A DNA stretch of 6,690 bases from Acidobacteriaceae bacterium (GCA_030040115.1 JASHUH010000577.1:1-6690); one strand, 5' to 3'; numbered from the stretch's first letter, positions 1 through 5,614 are shown. Numbers and translations: made by a program. The notes: generated by a model from the sequence alone, not told the origin.

Positions 1-1484
1 ATACTTGGCCTTATGCTCTTTTCATAAATCTCAGTTTTCTTGTTCGAGTCAGGTGCAGCAAACGTGACCTTGATTTCAGATACCAGCTGTGGTTTTCTGA
101 TCTTTTCGACGGAGAAATAGGCGGAATAATACGCGATGCCCCCTCGGGCACGGACAAAGATCGCTCCATACTTTTGTCGCAGAAACTCGCCGAATGATTG
201 ACCGTCTGCGACTTTAAACCGTGATGCATCGAGATCGGATGGACCTAGACTTTCAACCCATCCGCTAGCTGTTCGGACCGATACCTTTTCGATGACGACA
301 TCGTTGTCGCTTGCATTTCCAATTTGTAGCGCACACCTCAAATAATTCGCCGCGATCTGTTTCCCAACATCCGGAATAAATGGGAGTTCGATCGATGCCT
401 CAACTAGCAGTTGGTCGTCAACCTTAGGCATCTGATTCCCGATGCGCAAAAGTTGATGGGCCTCTGGCTGCAATCGATGATCAAAGGTCGTATTCGCGCG
501 CCTCACAGTGTCCCAAGCGCTGGGACTTATGTCGGACCACTTGATATTCGGATTCTTGCGCGCAATATCATTAAGGGCCCATATCGCCGCGTAAACCACA
601 TTTCCGTCCATCGTACTGTTCTGCAAAATCGAATTTATGTAAGGCACTGCGACCGAGGGTGCCTGTGCGGCCAGATCGAGCCGTGCCTGATCGCGCACAT
701 CTGGATACTCTGATTGCAACCTCTGAGTCATGATTTTTTGATCGAATGCGGATTGAGCATGCACCACTTGCTCGAAAATTACAGCCCAAACATCGCCAAC
801 GTAGGCTTGTTGGCCACCAGAATGATCGCTATCCCCATTCGAAGGTTGTGAAGATATTTCCCGTGAAACCAATTTCTCGGTCTTTTCCTCACCATTTTCG
901 ATGTAGATAAGGACGAGTTCTCCTGGGGATTTATCGCCATTAGGCTCCTCATACCGTACCCGTAATTCTGATTGTTTATCGAAGAAGAATGGCCTTATTG
1001 GAATGTTAGCTGCGAGGGCCGGCAGGTCGGGAGGATTGGTGAGGCCTTGGCTTCGAAAGAGATTTCTTTTGTCGGGTCCGCGCACGAACGTAAACGTTAT
1101 ATCGTGCGAGTTGAACCCGTGCGGAAACCAGTAAGACTCAACGTCCTTCGTTCCATCGTCGTTGGGAATTCGACGAGAATAGACCTGATCTACGGCGTCG
1201 AATAGCACATCCTCTCCGGGCTTCAGTTTGTCGAACCGAACCATCACATTCCTTTCAGGAGAAAGCGCTATTTCGTGCCACGTGTAGCAGGAGTACAACG
1301 TCAGCCCGCCTATAACCAGCCACGTGCCAAGATAGAGAATGTACATTCGGCTTCTTAGAGATTCGGGCGCGCCATCTAGGCCCTTCTTCGTCTTTCGCTC
1401 GACGACAAAAACGAAAAGAGTTAGCAATGCGAACGGTCCATAAGTAAAGAGCAACTGCGCCCATGTTGATACTTCTTTCGACAT
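1..1484 (-). CDS. Large two-helix membrane-anchored protein of unknown function, C-terminus beyond the window edge
   Basis: I do not recognise this family. The frame is open from ATG at 1484 to the left edge (about 494 codons seen). The start is supported by GGGAG at 1491-1495, six bases upstream. A later in-frame ATG at 1244 also has AAGGA before it, but starting there would discard two clear membrane helices. Helix 1 is about residues 10-28 (FALLTLFVFVV) and helix 2 about 48-67 (LGTWLVIGGLTLYSCY). The loop between them is rich in Lys/Arg (ERKTKK, RSR), so by the positive-inside rule it is cytoplasmic, and the roughly 425 visible residues after helix 2 should lie outside the inner membrane. 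Residues about 255-313 resemble one or two HEAT-type helix pairs (DVRDQARLDLAAQAP, YAAIWALNDIARKNP). The rest looks like mixed beta domains. It is the last visible gene of a four-gene minus-strand cluster, 75 bp after the 145-aa membrane protein. That it is a gene is secure; its function is unknown. Confidence 0.85.
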   Translation of the reverse strand, partial: MSKEVSTWAQLLFTYGPFALLTLFVFVVERKTKKGLDGAPESLRSRMYILYLGTWLVIGGLTLYSCYTWHEIALSPERNVMVRFDKLKPGEDVLFDAVDQVYSRRIPNDDGTKDVESYWFPHGFNSHDITFTFVRGPDKRNLFRSQGLTNPPDLPALAANIPIRPFFFDKQSELRVRYEEPNGDKSPGELVLIYIENGEEKTEKLVSREISSQPSNGDSDHSGGQQAYVGDVWAVIFEQVVHAQSAFDQKIMTQRLQSEYPDVRDQARLDLAAQAPSVAVPYINSILQNSTMDGNVVYAAIWALNDIARKNPNIKWSDISPSAWDTVRRANTTFDHRLQPEAHQLLRIGNQMPKVDDQLLVEASIELPFIPDVGKQIAANYLRCALQIGNASDNDVVIEKVSVRTASGWVESLGPSDLDASRFKVADGQSFGEFLRQKYGAIFVRARGGIAYYSAYFSVEKIRKPQLVSEIKVTFAAPDSNKKTEIYEKSIRPS

Positions 1485-1559
1485 AGTCAGCTCCCGTTCG
1501 GATGGACTTTCGTCCGCTTCAGAAGTCGTTAAAGACTGGGAACGCTAACATGACAAAGC

Positions 1560-1997
1560 CTACACATCAGCCTTCTTCTTAGTAAGAAAGACCACACCCA
1601 GCATCGGAACCATCACAGCCTGCAAGACGCTCAACCAGAAGCTAGACAAATGGAGAAGGGCAATCCAGTGCTCAGTATCCATCGAAAACGATTGCTTGCC
1701 CGCGATGAACAGCAGGAGATGGAGCAGATAGAAGATGGAGAGAATCTGCAGGATCGTGGAAAATTCTTTGCGGACCTGACGATCGGGCAGATCGTGCTGC
1801 AAAGCGGTTGCGGCCAGCGTGGAAACAATAGCGCCAAGGGTTGGCATTATGTTTGGAGTGAGCCATTCCCATACTTCTTGGGTCTGTGTACCAAACTGGC
1901 CCCCAACCGACATACCAATCATCAGAAAAAGGATTAAGCCCGCACCTGTGAACCAGATTACGGTAAGCCGGAACTGCAACCGCTCCATTGAAACCAT
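1560..1997 (-). CDS. Small four-helix integral membrane protein, unknown function
   Basis: This 145-residue protein has four hydrophobic segments at about residues 11-31, 49-66, 82-99 and 112-138. Basic residues flank the helices (RLQFR at the N-terminus, RQVRKE between helices 2 and 3, TKKK at the C-terminus), which favours both ends in the cytoplasm. ATG at 1997 is chosen because GGAG at 2005-2008 lies seven bases upstream. A second in-frame ATG at 1988 would lose only three residues. No catalytic motif is visible. It sits 48 bp after the lipoprotein gene and 75 bp before the two-helix protein, all on the same strand, so co-transcription is likely. A role as a membrane partner of those two proteins is inference from position only. 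I recognise no family. Confidence 0.85.
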   Translation of the reverse strand: MVSMERLQFRLTVIWFTGAGLILFLMIGMSVGGQFGTQTQEVWEWLTPNIMPTLGAIVSTLAATALQHDLPDRQVRKEFSTILQILSIFYLLHLLLFIAGKQSFSMDTEHWIALLHLSSFWLSVLQAVMVPMLGVVFLTKKKADV

Positions 1998-2045
1998 TCG
2001 ATTTCTCCACTTACGACGACATTGTGTTCAACAGCCCAATCCTAA

Positions 2046-3122
2046 TTACGGGAGCCCGAGTGCCCACCAAAGATGCGACTCACGCAAATGCTGCTCCGCA
2101 TCGAGAAGCGGCACGTTTGGAGGGATTGTAGATTCCGTAAGCAGCGTAAGGTCACTTACATTGCCCGCTGTGGTGTTGTCGAATTCGTAGATGTAGACAT
2201 TGACAGTTTCATCCTGTGGCGCCAGCTCCTTCGCGACTTTTGAAGGTAACCCAGGAACTCCGTGGTCGGGCCACCCTTCGGCGATACTTGCCGTTGTCGA
2301 TTGATCTGATTCCTGAATAGTCTGATTGGTGATAATGAAGACGATGATGCGGAAGAAGCCTGTGCGCGGGATGAAGATGTGGCGAAGATAATCAAAAGAG
2401 AATACCTTGGGGACAGGCGGAAGTTTGGAGAAACGGTCAGGTGGAGTCAACGATTCGCCATCAGACTTGATTTGTTCGAGACGAGTAGCGAGTGCGAATC
2501 CTCCAGGGTAGTAGAAGTAGCCCTTCGTAACGTAGCCAAACTGTTCAAGTGCCGAAGAGATAAGCTGGTCATATTCGCCGAGGCTATGCGTCGCCTGCGC
2601 TTGCATTGCCGGGAATGCGGGAAGCTGCATTCGGGATGAGGCAAAAGGCGGATCGATTGGGAAAGGCGGAAGTGGGGGCGTCGATTCAGGCTCATTCGTC
2701 GATGTGACCATTACCGGCGATGAGACCGCGCCGACTTTCAGTGTGATTCGTGTGGAGGCACTCGCATTGGGATTAACAGACAGGCCATTAATCTGTGTCG
2801 TAGCGAATCCTGGCGAGGTGACAACGATAGAGTAGGTGCCGAACGGCAGGTCACTGAACCTGAAAGTCCCGTCCGCGCCGGTCGTCGTGGTACGAAGCAC
2901 GCCTTGCGCACAAGTGGTTATATTTGCTCTCGCGATTATCGCTCCCGAGGGATCAGAAACAACGCCGGACAGACTGCCTTGACCTGTCGATGGGCTGAGG
3001 CTCTGGGCATTACAGTTGGCTCCGACTGATGGTGGCGTGCCGAAGTTCGCGCGCACGATGTGTTTGGTACATGAAGTGAGAAACGAGAGCATGCAAAGGC
3101 CAACAAAACTCGCGATTTTCAA
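2046..3122 (-). CDS. Lipoprotein with carboxypeptidase regulatory-like domain and unrecognised C-terminal domain (TTG start)
   Basis: The 358-aa product begins with a lipoprotein signal peptide: MK, hydrophobic stretch ASFVGLCMLSFLTS, then Cys18 in an LTSC lipobox. The start is TTG at 3122, four bases after a strong GGAGG (3127-3131). The frame stays open upstream to 3470, but that stretch is antisense-frame to the hydrolase gene and would bury the signal peptide, so it is rejected. Residues about 49-131 form a carboxypeptidase regulatory-like (CarboxypepD_reg) sandwich with the signatures SGVVSDPSGA, ADGTFRFSDLPFGTY and SPGFATT. A proline-rich linker follows (about 145-170). Residues about 175-358 form a second domain I do not recognise, with GYFYYPGGFALATRLEQI and DYLRHIFIPRTGFFRIIVF. 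The mature protein should be attached to a membrane and face the periplasm or surface. The regulatory-like domain is typically a structural or adhesion module, not an enzyme. It lies 31 bp after the hydrolase gene, consistent with an operon. Confidence 0.82.
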   Translation of the reverse strand: MKIASFVGLCMLSFLTSCTKHIVRANFGTPPSVGANCNAQSLSPSTGQGSLSGVVSDPSGAIIARANITTCAQGVLRTTTTGADGTFRFSDLPFGTYSIVVTSPGFATTQINGLSVNPNASASTRITLKVGAVSSPVMVTSTNEPESTPPLPPFPIDPPFASSRMQLPAFPAMQAQATHSLGEYDQLISSALEQFGYVTKGYFYYPGGFALATRLEQIKSDGESLTPPDRFSKLPPVPKVFSFDYLRHIFIPRTGFFRIIVFIITNQTIQESDQSTTASIAEGWPDHGVPGLPSKVAKELAPQDETVNVYIYEFDNTTAGNVSDLTLLTESTIPPNVPLLDAEQHLRESHLWWALGLP

Positions 3123-3126
3123 GGAA

Positions 3127-3131
3127 CCTCC
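3127..3131 (-). promoter_or_regulatory. Ribosome binding site fixing the TTG start of the lipoprotein
   Basis: On the minus strand the sequence reads GGAGG, TTCC, then TTG. The perfect GGAGG four bases before TTG, followed at once by a lipoprotein signal peptide, decides the start against the much longer open frame that extends upstream to 3470. Confidence 0.75.
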
Positions 3132-3153
3132 GTATGTTCGAAATCGCCGATGA

Positions 3154-3975
3154 TTAGGGCCAACGTGATGTCTGGATGGCTGCGCTGAACGCTGGCTGCC
3201 AAAGCGTCGCATCACCCGCCAGGGCGGCCGGCGCAAAAGACGGAGGTGGAGGCATTTCTGGGGCCGGAAAGCTTGGCAAGGGCGCATATTGCACGGGTGC
3301 GGGACCAAGCGGGTTGGGCGGAAGATAGCTGCCGTGGCCGTAGTCCCAGTCATCTGGAATTTGCCAATCGGCGTGAATATTATCTGGGGATGGATACGGC
3401 TCGGCGGGACCTTCGCGGCCCATGGCCTCATGAATATACGGCACTCCGCGCGAGAAAAGTCCGCTAACAAAATTGCCCGTCGGGAACGCCCATTTAAGCA
3501 CGTCGTCGGAGCGCGATGCCAGTACGGAGATCGATTGCACCTTGCTCGCTGCCGTCGCGTACTCGCTGGATAAGCATGTATTGTCGATCGCCCCCGCCAT
3601 CATAAGGAGACGGCGTACCGAACGGCTGAGACCCGCGATCGTCTGCATGACCATCCGTGCACCCAGCGAATGCGAGGCAAACGAGAGCGAAAGCGCCCCG
3701 GAAAAGTTGGCATTGATGAAGGCGGCCACTTCATCGCCGGCAGTCATGGCTTCGTTTCCTTCCACGGGATAATCCACTACGTGAATCCATCGTGCGTCGC
3801 CTGGCCACAGTATGCCAACACACACCGTGCTGCCAATATTCAGCAGCTGTGCCCAGCTGCTGAGCTTTTGCAGCCCGTCCATCTGGGACACATTGAAGCC
3901 GTGGGTACTCGTTCTGCTTGCCCCCGCCGGGTTTGAAGGATGGTTCAAGGAACTCAGCGTGCCGGCTCCGGCCAT
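3154..3975 (-). CDS. Alpha/beta hydrolase (DUF900-like), probably 5'-truncated, with proline-rich tail
   Basis: This is an alpha/beta hydrolase-fold protein of DUF900 type, substrate unknown. Visible elements are an oxyanion-type THGFNV (residues 24-29), a nucleophile elbow SHSLG with Ser103 (Ser replaces the first Gly of GxSxG), a likely acid at Asp157 or Asp158 in ASRSDD, and a likely catalytic His214 in DYGHGSY. After it comes a ~55-residue proline-rich tail (LPSFPAPEMPPPPSF). The oddity is the N-terminus. Residues 1-22 are not a hydrophobic strand as expected just before HGF; they are antisense to a cupin-gene remnant on the plus strand. The homologous part therefore seems to start near 3900. 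ATG 3975 is the only in-frame start after the stop TAG at about 3987-3989 and has just a weak GGCGG before it. It may be an inactivated gene or a fused new start. It is the first gene of the minus-strand cluster, 31 bp before the lipoprotein. Confidence 0.72.
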   Translation of the reverse strand: MAGAGTLSSLNHPSNPAGASRTSTHGFNVSQMDGLQKLSSWAQLLNIGSTVCVGILWPGDARWIHVVDYPVEGNEAMTAGDEVAAFINANFSGALSLSFASHSLGARMVMQTIAGLSRSVRRLLMMAGAIDNTCLSSEYATAASKVQSISVLASRSDDVLKWAFPTGNFVSGLFSRGVPYIHEAMGREGPAEPYPSPDNIHADWQIPDDWDYGHGSYLPPNPLGPAPVQYAPLPSFPAPEMPPPPSFAPAALAGDATLWQPAFSAAIQTSRWP

Positions 3976-4078
3976 GACGTTGCCGCCAGCGACTGAAGTC
4001 GCCTACAAAGACGTTCAAAGAATGCTCGAGATCGCCCCGCGATATGGCCTAGAATTTGTCTCACCGGCAAAACAGTGA
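3905..4078 (+). pseudogene. 3' remnant of a cupin gene (C-terminal ~57 codons)
   Basis: In this plus-strand frame the last codons read VLVLLAPAGFEGWFKEL, a proline/alanine-rich linker, then DVQRMLEIAPRYGLEFVSP and stop TGA at 4076-4078. This is the usual C-terminus of cupin_2 proteins (hydrophobic strand, PAGFE, F..E, then an AARYG-type helix). It also parallels the end of the intact cupin just downstream (VKVLCAVTPAA, FFRET, KMLEIMLRHGL). Left of about 3905 the frame no longer resembles a cupin and is antisense to the hydrolase, so the N-terminal part with both metal-binding motifs is gone. The stop lies 29 bp before the start of the next cupin, consistent with a former tandem pair. The assignment rests on motif recognition and was not checked by alignment. 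Confidence 0.65.
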
Positions 4079-4107
4079 ACTGAATCTGCTCTGAAGGAGC
4101 GCATATC

Positions 4108-4581
4108 ATGCAACAAATGGTTAATCACTGCACCAATCCTTCCGAGGAGGTCATCCGCCTTGGGCCGCTCACAGTGCACTTTCTCGTCACCGGCGAGAAT
4201 TCGGCCGGCACCATCGCAGTCTTTGAGGTGGCTGTCCCCTTCGGACAGCGCCTCATGGCTCCGGCACACAGCCACAACCACTATGAGGAAACGATCTACG
4301 GCGTCGAGGGCGTGTTGACCTGGACCGTTGACGGCAAGCTGATCGAAGTGGGGCCTGGGCAGGCGCTCTGCATTCCGCGGGGCGCCGTTCACCGCTTCGA
4401 TAATAACGGCGCTGAAGACGTCAAGGTTCTCTGTGCCGTCACGCCCGCCGCCATCGGCCCGCAGTTCTTCCGCGAAACAGCGGAGGTGGCCAGAGAGGCG
4501 GCCGGCGGTCCGCCGGACCGCGCGAAGATGTTGGAGATCATGCTCCGCCACGGGTTGACTCCCGCCCCGCCTCAGGCGTAG
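4108..4581 (+). CDS. Single-domain cupin (cupin_2 family) protein, probable metal-binding
   Basis: This 157-aa cupin carries both classic motifs. Motif 1 is H54-x-H56-x4-E61-x6-G68 (HSHNHYEE, then GVEG), with an extra H58 and E60. Motif 2 is G84-x5-P90-x-G92-x2-H95-x3-N99 (IPRGAVHRFDN). His54, His56, one of the glutamates and His95 should bind a divalent metal, as in quercetinase-like and other small cupins; the substrate cannot be read from sequence. The C-terminal helix (AKMLEIMLRHGL) is typical of the group. ATG 4108 follows GGAG at 4096-4099 with eight bases spacing. There is no signal peptide, so it is cytoplasmic. It lies 29 bp after the stop of a related cupin remnant and probably was the second gene of a tandem pair. 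It now stands next to unrelated genes and may have lost its original promoter. Confidence 0.9.
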   Translation: MQQMVNHCTNPSEEVIRLGPLTVHFLVTGENSAGTIAVFEVAVPFGQRLMAPAHSHNHYEETIYGVEGVLTWTVDGKLIEVGPGQALCIPRGAVHRFDNNGAEDVKVLCAVTPAAIGPQFFRETAEVAREAAGGPPDRAKMLEIMLRHGLTPAPPQA

Positions 4582-4828
4582 GGCGGCGACGCATCCAAGC
4601 CAGCGGTTGCCCGTCATAAACGAGAACTAGCACTTGCAGTCGCCGTTCCCGTTGGTTTGTGCCAAATCGCCAAACGACTCGTCGACCCGTGACTTTGAGG
4701 CCGCAATGCGGTCACCTGTCCGTAGAACGGCCTAGCTTGACAAATGCGTCTGGTTATCCGTTGTCGATATCAGGCCTTGGCACTCAAACACCCTTTTCGA
4801 TGATGCCCGGCTCTCGTCAATTCTGGAA
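4582..4828. other. Convergent intergenic gap without a recognisable gene
   Basis: The cupin gene (plus) and the XRE gene (minus) converge on this 247-bp stretch. I see no credible coding frame, tRNA or U-tract terminator. The only structure is a weak dyad at 4690-4715 (GTGAC facing GTCAC, with a nested CCGCAATGCGG). It separates the cupin locus from the transfer genes, so a mobile-element end could lie here, but no attachment repeat is visible. Confidence 0.5.
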
Positions 4829-5050
4829 TTATGGAAAGTCAGCGAATAGCTCCTTCGGCGAGACCGAAAGCGCTTTCGCCAGCCTGACGATGTTTTCCAG
4901 GGCCACATTCCGTTCGCCCCGCTCGATGCCGCCGATGTAGTTGCGATGCAGCCCGGCGCGCTCAGCCAACTCCTCCTGCGAATAGCCCCGCTCGTCGCGG
5001 AGCCTCCGCAAAGTTGCGCCAAATCGAGACTTAACGGAACGTGGGGCCAC
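4829..5050 (-). CDS. XRE-family helix-turn-helix transcriptional regulator
   Basis: This 73-residue, single-domain Cro/C1-type DNA-binding protein is about the minimal length for the family. Helix 1 is [13 protein letters not shown] (10-22), the HTH is [10 protein letters not shown] (24-33) followed by recognition helix [14 protein letters not shown] (34-47), and the tail [19 protein letters not shown] (51-69) is the standard fourth and fifth helices. The start is GTG at 5050, the only possible start after an in-frame TGA at 5054-5056. The nearest Shine-Dalgarno-like sequence (GAAGG) abuts the GTG, so initiation may be weak, leaderless or coupled to an upstream ORF. It points away from the trb operon. 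Proteins like this commonly repress their own gene and conjugation or phage genes; that role here is inferred from position. Confidence 0.9.
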   Translation of the reverse strand: MAPRSVKSRFGATLRRLRDERGYSQEELAERAGLHRNYIGGIERGERNVALENIVRLAKALSVSPKELFADFP

Positions 5051-5246
5051 CCTTCAATGCTTGAATGATGACCACGATGAGTCTACACACGATGAGTGTG
5101 ATCAGTACAGACCAGCCCGGCCTGATTCGAGCGAGCCAATTCGGCCCTGTTTCCCACAATAATGCGGAGAAATTCACCGGATTGGCGCGGCTACACTGTT
5201 GCGGGATGTGTGAATCTAAGAGGCTGTGAGGTTGTGATTCATGCAA
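5031..5246 (-). CDS. Possible small membrane protein overlapping the XRE start (doubtful)
   Basis: This minus-strand frame of up to 71 codons ends in a convincing membrane segment ([20 protein letters not shown]) followed by KGGPTFR and stop. It runs into the XRE gene by 20 bp, which would suit translational coupling to the weak GTG of that gene. Against it, the N-terminal half has no recognisable features, the annotated ATG at 5246 is antisense to the start of the 76-aa gene, and no Shine-Dalgarno is evident before any internal start (for example TTG near 5160). The stretch may instead be a plain regulatory region. Confidence 0.25.
   Translation of the reverse strand: MHESQPHSLLDSHIPQQCSRANPVNFSALLWETGPNWLARIRPGWSVLITLIVCRLIVVIIQALKGGPTFR
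5073..5100. promoter_or_regulatory. Candidate operator for the XRE regulator: direct repeat plus dyad
   Basis: CACGATGAGT occurs at 5073-5082 and again at 5088-5097, a 15-bp period. The second copy lies inside a perfect dyad, CACAC-GATGA-GTGTG (5086-5100). The site is 23-50 bp upstream of the XRE start codon, where an autoregulatory operator would be expected. If the small membrane ORF is real, the repeat could instead reflect a repeated Leu-Ile-Val in its helix. Confidence 0.35.
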
Positions 5247-5471
5247 GAGAACTACGTCCAGGAGAACTACGTCGAATGCCCCGAACTCTCCGGCAAGACC
5301 ATCCAGACGCTCCGCATATACAAGAACACCGGCGACGGAACCGACGTGGCGATTGAGCTAACCGACGGAACCACTTTCACTTGTTCCCTCTCCCACCAGC
5401 CAACTGTAAAAGCATCGCTCTATCGAGGCGGCGTGGGAACCCCTCAGACCATCCGGCAATACGACATTTAG
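5241..5471 (+). CDS. Small hypothetical protein (76 aa)
   Basis: I do not recognise this protein. It has no signal peptide or membrane helix. The core (KTIQTLRIYKNTGDGTDVAIELTDGTTFTCSL) alternates hydrophobic and polar residues with Gly/Asp turns and should fold as a small antiparallel beta domain, followed by a basic stretch and IRQYDI. ATG 5241 follows GAGG at 5228-5231 with nine bases spacing. The N-terminus carries a tandem duplication [10 protein letters not shown]. It is the last gene before the trb leader, on the same strand, 143 bp before trbC, so it could be an accessory or control gene of the transfer region. That is inference from position. Confidence 0.72.
   Translation: MQENYVQENYVECPELSGKTIQTLRIYKNTGDGTDVAIELTDGTTFTCSLSHQPTVKASLYRGGVGTPQTIRQYDI
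5244..5273 (+). repeat. 15-bp tandem duplication in the 76-aa gene
   Basis: CAAGAGAACTACGTC (5244-5258) is followed directly by CAGGAGAACTACGTC (5259-5273), with one mismatch. It is in frame and doubles the peptide QENYV right after the start codon. Confidence 0.9.
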
Positions 5472-5499
5472 CGATCTTGGCGCGCGCTCGGTGCAGCCC

Positions 5500-5520
5500 G
5501 TTATGCGCGGCACGCATAAC
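5500..5520. repeat. Perfect 8-bp inverted repeat in the trb leader
   Basis: GTTATGCG (5500-5507), loop CGGCA, CGCATAAC (5513-5520). It lies 29 bp after the stop of the 76-aa gene and 95 bp before trbC. No T-run follows, so a classic intrinsic terminator is unlikely; a protein-binding dyad, a processing hairpin or part of a transfer origin fit better. A weak TTGGCG (5478-5483) lies 17 bp before TTATGC, so the dyad may overlap a poor promoter. Confidence 0.7.
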
Positions 5521-5549
5521 GCCCTGCGCAGATTTCATTGGACGGGGCG

Positions 5550-5572
5550 CGCGAAACCGGGCTACGTTCGCG
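5550..5572. repeat. 6-bp inverted repeat CGCGAA/TTCGCG in the trb leader
   Basis: CGCGAA (5550-5555) and TTCGCG (5567-5572) are complementary across an 11-base loop. The same TTCGCG/CGCGAA words recur in the next hairpin (palindrome TTCGCGAA at 5591-5598), suggesting a repeated recognition motif. Weak on its own. Confidence 0.4.
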
Positions 5573-5579
5573 GCATGAC

Positions 5580-5602
5580 GCGGTTCGCTTTTCGCGAACC
5601 GC
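5580..5602. repeat. Perfect 9-bp hairpin directly upstream of the trbC ribosome binding site
   Basis: GCGGTTCGC (5580-5588), loop TTTTC, GCGAACCGC (5594-5602). The stem ends one base before the GGAGG (5604-5608) of trbC. As RNA it would be a very stable GC-rich hairpin beside the ribosome binding site. It could affect translation or protect the mRNA 5' end; as DNA it could be an operator. Confidence 0.75.
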
Positions 5603-5614
5603 CGGAGGTGCCCG

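Noticed and set aside
411..1205. Plus-strand frames at 411-713 and 972-1205
   Set aside because: They are antisense to the open minus-strand coding frame, have no ribosome binding site and show no domain-like composition.
1255..1464. Small 69-codon minus-strand frame with start at 1464
   Set aside because: It is a shadow of the two-helix protein, whose own frame covers the same bases with membrane helices and a good ribosome binding site at 1491-1495.
1650..2190. Plus-strand frames of 95 and 123 codons
   Set aside because: They are antisense to the four-helix membrane protein and lipoprotein 3' end and have no recognisable protein features.
3123..3470. Upstream extension of the lipoprotein frame to an ATG-type start at 3470
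   Set aside because: It lies wholly across the hydrolase gene and its tail in another frame, is rich in Arg/Pro without domain character, and would place the lipoprotein signal in mid-protein. The TTG at 3122 has a perfect GGAGG.
4015..4617. 200-codon minus-strand frame
   Set aside because: It is exactly antisense to the cupin gene, whose metal-binding motifs are unmistakable. High GC explains the long antisense frame.
4582..4828. tRNA gene or mobile-element attachment site in the cupin-XRE gap
   Set aside because: No cloverleaf, no CCA end and no repeat shared with another part of the window could be found by eye.
5500..5520. Integron attC-like site (GTTATGC ... GCATAAC)
   Set aside because: The core order is reversed relative to attC (RYYYAAC first, GTTRRRY last), the third base does not fit, and there is no integron integrase or cassette structure.
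5500..5520. Intrinsic terminator after the 76-aa gene
   Set aside because: The stem is good but no T-rich tract follows it; the next bases are GCCCTGCGC.
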